Source of the DNA: Gilichinskyi gelida
GTDB lineage: Bacteria > Acidobacteriota > Thermoanaerobaculia > Gp7-AA8
DNA length: 64,000 bases
NCBI GenBank assembly: GCA_038040385.1
Contig: JBBPII010000007.1
Span: 1-64,000, forward strand
Direction of reading: 5' to 3'
The notes under the pieces are model-generated. The model was not told where the DNA came from, made no database searches, and saw only the letters and a program-made list of their open reading frames with translations. The stretch's first letter is position 1; each line of letters begins with the position of its first letter. The position numbers and the translations under genes were made by a program. Of the stretch, positions 35,601 through 42,863 are shown one piece after another.

Positions 35601-35869
35601 CCGCCGTGGAGGAGGCGCTGTACCAGACCAAGAACAAGAGCTCGCAGGACCCACTGAACTACCCGATCCGCCTGAACGACAAGCTGGCGGGCGTCGGCGA
35701 TTCGGCGTCTACCGGCTGGCACGCGCCGACCGCGCAGCAGATCGCCGTCCGCGATGAGCTGGTGGCGAAAATCGACGCCGAGCTGGCGAAGCTCAAGGCC
35801 ATCTGGGACACGGACCTCCCGGCGTTCAATAAGCTCGCGGCAACGGTGCCGGCGGTGGCGGTGAAGTGA
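32687..35869 (+). CDS. Secreted sortilin-like Asp-box (BNR) beta-propeller protein
   Basis: About 1060 residues with signal peptide (MRAMLKRAISFLLFATSSFA). It starts LAWREVGPYRGGRASAVEGI, the hallmark of the large VPS10/sortilin-like glycosyl-hydrolase-related family common in Acidobacteriota and Bacteroidota. At least ten Asp boxes are visible, such as TTDGGQSWKPV, SKDGGKSWERI and SKDGGETWTKT, implying two stacked propellers. A charged linker (residues ~820-850) precedes a C-terminal helical region KIYDKLSQVNEQITRIREV-like. Enzymatic activity is unproven. A second ATG at 32696 is possible. An AT-rich patch with unusual codons lies at about 34505-34640. Confidence 0.85.
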   Translation: MRAMLKRAISFLLFATSSFAATPDVSILKNLAWREVGPYRGGRASAVEGIAGQRDVYYFGACGGGVWKTTDGGQSWKPVSDGFFGGTVGAVAVAPSDPAVVYAGGGEQTIRGNVSHGDGMWKSTDAGKSWTQIGLTDSRHIARIRVHPSNPDLLYVAAMGHAFGPNETRGVYRSKDGGKSWERILFVNRDAGAVDLAFEPGNARILYASTWRFRRSPYSFESGGEGSALWKSTDGGDTWKELSRNKGMPKGTLGIIGVSPSPSNPQNIYAIVEANEGGVFRSKDGGETWTKTSDSRDLRQRAWYYTRIYADPKDEDAVYVLNVRFHKSKDGGKTWSQISVPHGDNHDLWIDPNDPLRMVEANDGGATVSVDGGETWTSEDNQPTAQFYRVSTDSDFPYRILGAQQDNSALRIRHRTTGGGIGPRDWDVTAGGESGYIVADPSNPDIVYGGSYGGLLTVVNHRTEQVRDVNPWPDNPMGAGDEELKHRFQWNFPIMFSRNDPKKVYAASQVLLESNDGGMSWKTISPDLTRNDKSKMGPSGGPITKDNTSVEYYGTIFAINESPIEAGVLWAGSDDGLVHVSSDGGGHWDNVTPKGMPEWIMINSIEPGSFDKGSAYVAATAYKSDDLRPYLYKTNDYGKSWIKITNGIASDHFTRVVRADAKKRGLLFAGTERGVYVSFDDGANWQSLQLKLPIVPIADMAVRDDAVIAATHGRAFWMLDDIEPLRQLTPDLASKPVHLFTPPMSWRMDGGGGRRQPRNMGSNPPNGVIVDYWLKDQKPGTKIALAFLGADGKVIREYKGEVQKEPITPRIATGTPPKEAIKSEGSEAEKQTPEKEEKKDEDKLEAVVNGHNRFVWNLRYPDAKKFEGMILWAGGTDGPVVLPGTYQVRLTAGEQTMTAPFDVRQEPRTAANAGDLQAQFDFVKGIYDKLSQVNEQITRIREVRKQLGEVKKRVGDAKAVTDAATELDKKMTAVEEALYQTKNKSSQDPLNYPIRLNDKLAGVGDSASTGWHAPTAQQIAVRDELVAKIDAELAKLKAIWDTDLPAFNKLAATVPAVAVK

Positions 35870-35930
35870 TGTGGATGGGTGACAAGCCCGTCCGTGAATA
35901 AACTCTTGCACAGGGGGCGTTGGTCAACCC

Positions 35931-38900
35931 ATGCGCTCGGCATGCGTTTGTGCGGTCCTCCTCGGGGCGATCCTCGTCTGCGGCTCCGCCTCTGCGGCCA
36001 CGCTGACCTGGACCGGCGCAAACGGCCCCAACTGGTCGAATCCCGCGAACTGGTCGCCCGCCACGACTCCGGCCGAGGGGGACGAACTCGTCTTTCCGGT
36101 TTCCCCGTCGCAGCCCACCATGACCAACGATCTGCCGGCAGGCTTCGAAGCCGGCCCTCTGCAGTTCTTCGCCGAGTACACCCTCGGTGGCAACGCGATC
36201 ACGCTCACCGGCGACGTCTACTTTCATCCGTACGTCGTCGCCGTTACGTTCAATGCCGATCTGATCATCGGCGCCGACCTGCAACTCGGTAATTTCGAGG
36301 GTGCCGCCGTGGTGAACGGCACCCTCGACGTCGCCGGCCACACGCTGGCCATCGGCACGACCCGGGCGATTTTTTGGGGAACGATCGGCGGAACGGGCGT
36401 GATCACGGGCGAGCGCTACATCTTCATCGTCGCCGGCGGGAGCTTCACCGGAGAGGTGAGGAGGGGCCCTTCGGGCTACACAGTGCACGTGCACCTCACC
36501 GGCCCGATGCCGGGCTTGACCCTTTCTACGACATCCCTCGACCAGATTTGGTTATCAGGAGACGGCGGTGTCGCGGGCTACGTGTCCGCTACGCTCACGC
36601 CCGGAAGCTGGTTCCAGGCTTCGGCGGGCACGCTGGACACCGGCCCGCTCGCGGTGCGCTACTACATTGCGGACGTTTACCCGGGCGGCGTTTCGGACCT
36701 CGTTCGAGCCCACGGGAACGTGAGCGTCGGAGGCCCTCTCTCCTTGGCGGCTCCTGCCGGCGTGCCGGCTTTGGGCGAGGTCTTCACCCTCATCGACAAC
36801 GACGGGACCGACGCGGTGGCCGGAACGTTCTCCGGACTCGGTGAGGGGGCGACCACCTCAGCGGGCGGCGCGGCGTTCAGGGTCTCGTATCGCGGCGGCG
36901 ACGGCAACGACGTGACGCTGACGCGCATCAATCCGCCGCGGACGTGGACCGGCGCGCTCGACGCGAATTGGTCCAATCCGAACAACTGGTCGCCGGCGGG
37001 CGTACCGGCCGCCGGCGACGTGCTGACGTTTCCCGCGGACGCGAGCCACACCGACATGGAGAACGACCTGGCGCCCGGCTTCAGCGTGGGTCGCATGTCG
37101 TTCTTCGGCGGTTACGGACTGGGGGGGAATCCGCTCACGCTTCTGGGCGACGTCGTCTTCGAAGGCTCCTCCGGGTCTACCTCGACCTTCAATGCCGACT
37201 TGACGCTCGGCGGCCCGGTGACCATTCGGATGCCCAACGCGGTGATCAACGGAGGCGTGGACGTCAACGGTCAGACCCTGACGTTGGAAGCGGCCGCCAC
37301 GCTGACCGGGCCGATCCTCGGGACGGGCGCGATTGTGATGAAAAGCAACACGGTGACCGTGACCGGAAGCGGCACGTTCAGCGGCTCGATCGGCGTTCTC
37401 CCGTCATACACATCCCCCCGTCTGGAAATGGAGGGCTCGCTGCCCGACGCCTCGTTCACCGGCGGCATCCTCACCGGAACGGGCACGCTCGGGCCGGTCA
37501 CGATCAACCAATATGGGTTCATCTCGCCGGGACAATCGTTGAGCTACGTGGCGAACGCCGGTGTTCTCCACGCCAAGTCGCTGACGATCGGCGGCACCTA
37601 TCCGGTCGATCTCTATCCTGCTGCGACGTCGGACGTGATCCAGGTGGCCGGGAGCGTCAGCCTCTCCGGTACGCTGCAGATACGGCTCAACGGCGGATCG
37701 CCGGCGACCGGCCAGAGCTTCACCATCATCGACAACGACGGGGCCGACGGGGTCAACGGCACGTTCAGCGGGCTGCCGGAAGGGGCTCTCATCGACCTTC
37801 CGCCGGTCCGATTCCGGATCTCCTATGCCGGCGGCGACGGCAACGACGTCACGCTGACCGCCACGGCCGGCGCGCAAAGCACGACCACGTTGACTGTCGA
37901 TCCGCCGCAGATCGTGCTGGGCGAGACGGCGCCGCTCACTCTGGTCGCCACCGTGAGCTCGCCGGCCGGAGTACCGACGGGGACCGTGACGTTCTACGTC
38001 AACTTCTGGGCGGGCGAAGGGATCGGAACGAACAAGCTGGGAACCGCACCCCTGCAGAACGGAGTGGCGAGGTTCCCGCGCGGAAACTACACACCCGGCT
38101 ACTCCGACCTCCCGCAGTGCACGTACTACGCAACCAGTTACCGCGCCGACTACGACGGCTCGGAGACGATCATCGCATCGTCGTCGGCGACGGCACGCCC
38201 AAATGTGGTCGGCGTTCCGACCAAGACCACGATCACCAGCTCGAAGTCTCCGTCGGCGCCCGGCGAGGCGGTCACGTTCACTGCGACGGTGAGCGTCCTT
38301 CCTCCGTCGACCGCTCCGCTGCAGGGTTACGTCTATTTCGAGATCGACGGCGTGAATGTCAGCGGCGCCCTCGCTCTAAACGCCGGGAAGGCGACGTTCA
38401 CCACAAGCACGCTCACCGAGGGATCGCACACCGTGAGCGCGGAGTTCCTTAGTTACTTCTGCTACACCGGCCTGGCCGCAAGCGAAGAGGCAATGACGCA
38501 GGTGGTCGGCAAGAAGCCGACCACGGTGAGCGTGCATTCGTCGCGCAACCCGTCCGCGCCGGGCGAGGACGTGACGCTCACCGTCAACGTGAGCGCCGGA
38601 ACGACGCCGGCGGACGGTATCGTCACTGTGACCGAGAACGGGAACACGATCGCGCAGCAGAATCTCGTCGCCGGCGCGGCGAACATCGTCCTGATCGGCC
38701 TCGGCGTCGGCGAGCATCACCTGCTGGTGAGCTATCCCGGCAACGGGCAGTTCGATCCCGGCAGCCGGACGTTCATGCAAATCGTCCTTCCCGCCGCACT
38801 GGCGATGGCCGACGCGGTGATCGAGGAAGGGAGCAGCAACAAGACGATCGCCATCCCCGTTCACTTGTCGGCGCCGGTGTCGCAGACGGTCACCGTGAGC

Positions 38901-39908
38901 TACTCGACGCTCGACGGCGGGGCGAAGGCGGGCGAGGACTATCTCGCCGCACAGGGCACGCTGAGCTTCCTGCCGGGCGAGACGGCGAAGACCATCCCGA
39001 TCACGATCGTCGGCGACAACGCACCCGAGGATGACGAGAGCTTCAGCGTGACGCTGACGCAGCCGGACGGCGCACCGGTCGATCGCGCGACGGCCACGGT
39101 CATCATCCTCAACGACGACGCCTCATTCACCGCCAGCTCGTTCACGTACGCTCAGAACCTGACGCTCGACGTCTACACGCCGGCCACGGCGGGGCCGTTC
39201 CCGGTGATTCTCTGGGTGCCGGGAACGAGCACGTACGCGCCGGGCGGGGTGTCGCCGGCGCTTCGGCAGACGCGGCGCGGCTATGTCGTGGTCGTGCCTT
39301 CATACCGCACGCCGAGTCAAGCGATCTTCCCCGCGCAGCTCGACGACCTCAAGGCGGCGATCCGCTGGATCCGCGCGAACGCCGCGACGCTGCGTATCGA
39401 CGGGCAACATGTCGCAATCTGGGGCAGCGGCACCGGAGCGCACCTCGCCTCGCTGGTCGGAACGGCATCCGATGCCTCGAGCCGCGTGCAGGCAGTGATC
39501 GACTGGGGCGGCGCGAGCGACCTGCTGACGCTCGACGCGGATTCCACGCTCACCTGCGTCGGGAGCCACAGCGGCGGCGGCTCGCCGGAATCGGCGCTGA
39601 TCGGCTGCGCGCTGCAGAGCTGTCCGTCGGCGGCGAGCGCGGCTAGTCCGCTCTCGTTCGTCAGCGCGGACGATCCCTCCTTCCTGATCGTGCACGGGGC
39701 GGCGGACTGCGTGATTCCGGCGGAGCAGAGCCGCAAGTTCTACGCGGCGCTGCGCGCGGCGGGCGTACCGGCGACGCTGCACATCATCAACGGCATTGGC
39801 GCGAACGACGCGTGGTGGTACTCGGCGGCCGCGAACGACCAGGTCGACGCGTTCCTCGACGCGCGGCTGCACACCGCGCCGCCGCGGCGGCGCGCGACGC
39901 GCCACTGA
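35931..39908 (+). CDS. Giant secreted protein: duplicated beta modules, Ig-like, Calx-beta and degenerate esterase domain
   Basis: A 1325-residue exported protein (signal peptide ends CGSASA). Two copies of a ~300-residue beta-rich module start with TWTGANGPNWSNPANWSP and TWTGALDANWSNPNNWSP, and both end in GGDGNDVTLT. Three Ig-like domains follow (SSKSPSAPGEAVTFTATVS and SSRNPSAPGEDVTLTVNVS are two), then a Calx-beta domain (VSYSTLDGGAKAGEDYLA...FLPGETAKTIPITI). The C-terminal ~220 residues resemble a BD-FAE-type esterase with IWGSGTGAHLAS at about 1161 and HGAADCVIP at about 1254, but the usual HGGG loop and the final His are missing. Probably a surface protein. Confidence 0.8.
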   Translation: MRSACVCAVLLGAILVCGSASAATLTWTGANGPNWSNPANWSPATTPAEGDELVFPVSPSQPTMTNDLPAGFEAGPLQFFAEYTLGGNAITLTGDVYFHPYVVAVTFNADLIIGADLQLGNFEGAAVVNGTLDVAGHTLAIGTTRAIFWGTIGGTGVITGERYIFIVAGGSFTGEVRRGPSGYTVHVHLTGPMPGLTLSTTSLDQIWLSGDGGVAGYVSATLTPGSWFQASAGTLDTGPLAVRYYIADVYPGGVSDLVRAHGNVSVGGPLSLAAPAGVPALGEVFTLIDNDGTDAVAGTFSGLGEGATTSAGGAAFRVSYRGGDGNDVTLTRINPPRTWTGALDANWSNPNNWSPAGVPAAGDVLTFPADASHTDMENDLAPGFSVGRMSFFGGYGLGGNPLTLLGDVVFEGSSGSTSTFNADLTLGGPVTIRMPNAVINGGVDVNGQTLTLEAAATLTGPILGTGAIVMKSNTVTVTGSGTFSGSIGVLPSYTSPRLEMEGSLPDASFTGGILTGTGTLGPVTINQYGFISPGQSLSYVANAGVLHAKSLTIGGTYPVDLYPAATSDVIQVAGSVSLSGTLQIRLNGGSPATGQSFTIIDNDGADGVNGTFSGLPEGALIDLPPVRFRISYAGGDGNDVTLTATAGAQSTTTLTVDPPQIVLGETAPLTLVATVSSPAGVPTGTVTFYVNFWAGEGIGTNKLGTAPLQNGVARFPRGNYTPGYSDLPQCTYYATSYRADYDGSETIIASSSATARPNVVGVPTKTTITSSKSPSAPGEAVTFTATVSVLPPSTAPLQGYVYFEIDGVNVSGALALNAGKATFTTSTLTEGSHTVSAEFLSYFCYTGLAASEEAMTQVVGKKPTTVSVHSSRNPSAPGEDVTLTVNVSAGTTPADGIVTVTENGNTIAQQNLVAGAANIVLIGLGVGEHHLLVSYPGNGQFDPGSRTFMQIVLPAALAMADAVIEEGSSNKTIAIPVHLSAPVSQTVTVSYSTLDGGAKAGEDYLAAQGTLSFLPGETAKTIPITIVGDNAPEDDESFSVTLTQPDGAPVDRATATVIILNDDASFTASSFTYAQNLTLDVYTPATAGPFPVILWVPGTSTYAPGGVSPALRQTRRGYVVVVPSYRTPSQAIFPAQLDDLKAAIRWIRANAATLRIDGQHVAIWGSGTGAHLASLVGTASDASSRVQAVIDWGGASDLLTLDADSTLTCVGSHSGGGSPESALIGCALQSCPSAASAASPLSFVSADDPSFLIVHGAADCVIPAEQSRKFYAALRAAGVPATLHIINGIGANDAWWYSAAANDQVDAFLDARLHTAPPRRRATRH

Positions 39909-39923
39909 CGGCTGCCTCCGCTC

Positions 39924-40973
39924 TTACACCGGCTCCCACCGCCCCCCGCCGGCGCTCGACTTCCGCGCTGCGTCCAGCACCCTTTGCTGCGCCAGCCCGT
40001 CCTCCAGCGACGCGGCGGGGGCGAGGGCGGAAGGGCTGCCGTCGTCGAGCGCGGCGCGGAGCGCGCGGCCGAGGTAGAACGTCCCGGTGCCGAAGGCGCC
40101 GCCGAAGGAGTTGCCGGGGCGCGCGGCCATCGGGCCGCCCACCGCGCGAGTGAACGGCTCACCGCGCAGGGCGGTCAGCAGCTCTTCGCTGATGAAGCGC
40201 ATCGCGCCGTCTTCGCCGTGGATGGTCAGCACGCTCGGCTCGTCGGGACCCGAGGCCACGCCGCTGAAGGTCATCGACGCCAGCGCCCCGCCGCGCAGGC
40301 GGAGCGTGACCGCGGCGAAATCGTCCGCCGTCACCTTGCGGGTCCCGTCGCCGAACGGGCGCTCCTCGATGAACGCCTTCAGCGTTGCCTGCGCCGCTTC
40401 GATCTCCAGACCGAGGTAGCGCAGCGCGTCGACGAAGTGCGATCCCACCGCCCCCCACACCCCGCCGCCGCGGCTGGCGTCGCTCCACCAGTTCCATTCG
40501 CGCGACCGGTCGCCGCGCGCCGGACTCGCGTAGCGCACCTCGGCGTATCGCACGCCGCCGAGCTCCGCCATGCGCTCGCGCGCCGCGCGAAAGGAGGGGA
40601 GGAAGCGCAGCTCGTGATCGATGATCGCCACGCGGCCGGGATTCTTGCGTCCCACCTCGACCAACCGCTCCGCCTCGGCGGCATTGAGCGCCGTCGGCTT
40701 CTCGCAGATCAAATGTTTGCCTGCCTCGAGCGCGGCGATGGACATCGAGACGTGCTCCGAGGGAGGCGTGACGACCGAGACAAGGTCGATGTCGCCGCGC
40801 GCGATGAGCTCGCGCCAGTCGTCCACCGGTTCCACGCCGAGCTCTTCCGCCACCCGCTGCGTCTTGTCGTGGTGCGAGCCGGCGATGGCTACAACGTCGA
40901 GCCCGGCATCCCGGAAGTTCGGCACTTGCGAGCGAGCGCCCCAGCCGGTGCCGATGATGCCGATCCGTGCCAT
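39924..40973 (-). CDS. Gfo/Idh/MocA-family oxidoreductase
   Basis: A 349-residue NAD(P)-dependent oxidoreductase. The Rossmann start IGIIGTGWGARSQVPNF, VSVVTPPSEHVSMSIAALEAGKHLICEKPT (with the family Glu-Lys-Pro) and the C-terminal half SDASRGGGVWGAVGSHFVDALRYL are all typical; the last provides the H near the nicotinamide. Substrates in this family are sugars or inositols; none can be assigned. TAGAAT lies 8 nt before the ATG. Confidence 0.85.
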   Translation of the reverse strand: MARIGIIGTGWGARSQVPNFRDAGLDVVAIAGSHHDKTQRVAEELGVEPVDDWRELIARGDIDLVSVVTPPSEHVSMSIAALEAGKHLICEKPTALNAAEAERLVEVGRKNPGRVAIIDHELRFLPSFRAARERMAELGGVRYAEVRYASPARGDRSREWNWWSDASRGGGVWGAVGSHFVDALRYLGLEIEAAQATLKAFIEERPFGDGTRKVTADDFAAVTLRLRGGALASMTFSGVASGPDEPSVLTIHGEDGAMRFISEELLTALRGEPFTRAVGGPMAARPGNSFGGAFGTGTFYLGRALRAALDDGSPSALAPAASLEDGLAQQRVLDAARKSSAGGGRWEPV

Positions 40974-40981
40974 GGCGGTGG

Positions 40982-40987
40982 ATTCTA
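40982..40987 (-). promoter_or_regulatory. -10 element of a probable leaderless promoter
   Basis: TAGAAT on the minus strand, 8 nt before the ATG at 40973. Confidence 0.5.
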
Positions 40988-41021
40988 TCGTCTTGGCCTG
41001 TTATTTGAAGTTGTGCCTGGC

Positions 41022-41474
41022 ATGATCGAGCGGCGCCAGCGCAGGCGAATCCTGACCCTCAAGAACTTCCGATGGGTTCTCATCGTGGTCGTGGTTTTCC
41101 TTTTGGCCGTCAGCTTCGATCTTTCGACGCGCGGCGCGTCGACGACCGACTACGGGCGGCTTTACCGCGACCACATCAAGCGCGGCGATGACGTCAAGCC
41201 GCGCTCGCCGATCGTGGCCGAGGCGCCGCCGGTGCCCGATCAGACCGCGGCCGACCCGCTGCTCCTCGCACCCGCGGCGCGCGAACAGGAGTTCCTGTCG
41301 ACGACCGAGCATCGCCCGGTGGCGATGGGGACAGTGGCGACCGTCCCGATCGTCACGCGCGGAAGCAGCGACGGCGTGAACATCGTCGGCGACTCCGGCG
41401 GCGTGGTGATCGTGCGCGGCAGCGAGAACGCGAAGCGCCCCGTGCTCGCGGGCGGCATCTTCAAGCAGCCGTAG
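41022..41474 (+). CDS. Small membrane-anchored protein of unknown function
   Basis: About 150 residues. A basic start (MIERRQRRRILTLKNFRW) is followed by one membrane segment VLIVVVVFLLAVSFDL and a periplasmic, low-complexity domain with GTVATVPIVTRGSSDGVNIV near the end. The positive-inside rule gives N-in, C-out. No family is recognised. It precedes the phosphohexomutase gene by 12 bp, though that gene has its own TAGAAT. Confidence 0.55.
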   Translation: MIERRQRRRILTLKNFRWVLIVVVVFLLAVSFDLSTRGASTTDYGRLYRDHIKRGDDVKPRSPIVAEAPPVPDQTAADPLLLAPAAREQEFLSTTEHRPVAMGTVATVPIVTRGSSDGVNIVGDSGGVVIVRGSENAKRPVLAGGIFKQP

Positions 41475-41477
41475 AAT
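41472..41477 (+). promoter_or_regulatory. -10 element of a probable leaderless promoter
   Basis: TAGAAT overlaps the stop of the preceding gene and lies 9 nt before the ATG at 41487. Confidence 0.5.
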
Positions 41478-41486
41478 GCGCCGCGC

Positions 41487-42863
41487 ATGGCGCATGAGAT
41501 CTCCTTCGGCACCGACGGCTGGCGTGCCGTCATCGCAGACGGCTTCACCTTCGACAACGTCCGCCGTGTGACCGACGCGATCGCCGTCGCCGCCCGCGCG
41601 CTCCAGCCGCCGCCCGGGATCGACCGCAACGCGCTCGTCGTCGGCCACGACCGCCGCTTCCTGTCGCGCGAGTTCGCCGAGGCCGCCGCGGAGACGTTGC
41701 GTGGTGCGGGCTATCGCGTGATCTTCTCGACCTCGCCGACGCCGTCGCAGACCATCTCCTTCACCGCGCACCACCGCAAGATCCTCGGCGGGGTGATGAT
41801 CACCGCCAGCCACAACCCGGCGAAGTACAACGGCATCAAGTTCAAGGCGTGGTACGGCGGCTCCGCGCTGCCGGAGACGTACGGTGCCATCGCCGGCGCG
41901 CTCGGACAGCGCGAGCTGCGCGACGGCGGGTCGGTCTCCGACGAGGACCTGCTCGACGACTACGTCGCCGCCTTGCGGGCGCACGTCGGCGTGGTCCGGC
42001 TGCGCATCCTCCACGATCCCATCCACGGCGTCGCCGCCGGGCTCCCGGCGCGCGTCCTCGGCATCGACGTGGCCACCATCCGCGGCGAGATCAACCCGTC
42101 GTTCGGCGGCGTGAACCCCGAGCCGATCCCGGAGAACCTCGGCGCGAGCATCGAGGAGATGAAACGCGGCGCGTTCGATCTCGCCATCTGCAACGATGGC
42201 GACGCCGACCGTCTCGGCGTCCTCGACGAGCGCGGCGCGTTCGTCTCGCCGCACAAAGTCATCGCCCTCCTCGCACTCTACCTGGTGCGCGAGAAGCGGA
42301 TGAGCGGCGACATCGTGAAGACGTTCTCCACCACGCGGCTGATCGAGAAGGTGGCGCGCGCGCTGGGCGCCGGCTTCCACGAGACGCCGATCGGCTTCAA
42401 GTACGTCGCCGATCTGATGCTGACGCGCGACATCCTCATCGGTGGCGAGGAGAGCGGCGGCATCGGCTTCGGCCACTTCCTCCCTGAGCGCGACGGCGTG
42501 CTGTCCGGACTGCTCGTCGCCGAGGCGGTCGCGCACTACGGCAAACCGCTGTCGCGGGTCATCGCCGAGATGGAAGCGGAGTTCGGCGGGCTGCACTACG
42601 ACCGCCGCGATCTTCACCGCCCGATGGAGCGCTGCCAGGCGCTCATCGACCGCGCCCGCGCCGGCGCGCTCGACGCGAGCTTCGGCCCGGGCTTCGCGTC
42701 CCGCGAGGAGAAGGACGGCGTGAAGCTCAACTTCGCCGACGGGTCGTGGATCCTCTTCCGCAAGTCGGGCACCGAGCCGATGATCCGCATCTACTGCGAG
42801 AGCCCCGATGCGGGGCGGGTACAGGAGATGTTGGAGATCGCCACGCGGGAGCTAGACCGCTAG
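41487..42863 (+). CDS. Phosphoglucomutase/phosphomannomutase family enzyme
   Basis: A 458-residue alpha-D-phosphohexomutase with all four motifs: FGTDGWRAV at the start, phosphoserine loop MITASHNPAKYNG, metal loop CNDGDADRLG, sugar loop GGEESGGIGFG and phosphate loop RKSGTEPMIRIY. It interconverts 1- and 6-phosphates of hexoses (glucose, mannose or glucosamine; GEESGG favours glucose/mannose). Soluble and cytoplasmic. Its TAG stop shares the CTAG at 42860-42863 with the convergent gene. Confidence 0.92.
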   Translation: MAHEISFGTDGWRAVIADGFTFDNVRRVTDAIAVAARALQPPPGIDRNALVVGHDRRFLSREFAEAAAETLRGAGYRVIFSTSPTPSQTISFTAHHRKILGGVMITASHNPAKYNGIKFKAWYGGSALPETYGAIAGALGQRELRDGGSVSDEDLLDDYVAALRAHVGVVRLRILHDPIHGVAAGLPARVLGIDVATIRGEINPSFGGVNPEPIPENLGASIEEMKRGAFDLAICNDGDADRLGVLDERGAFVSPHKVIALLALYLVREKRMSGDIVKTFSTTRLIEKVARALGAGFHETPIGFKYVADLMLTRDILIGGEESGGIGFGHFLPERDGVLSGLLVAEAVAHYGKPLSRVIAEMEAEFGGLHYDRRDLHRPMERCQALIDRARAGALDASFGPGFASREEKDGVKLNFADGSWILFRKSGTEPMIRIYCESPDAGRVQEMLEIATRELDR

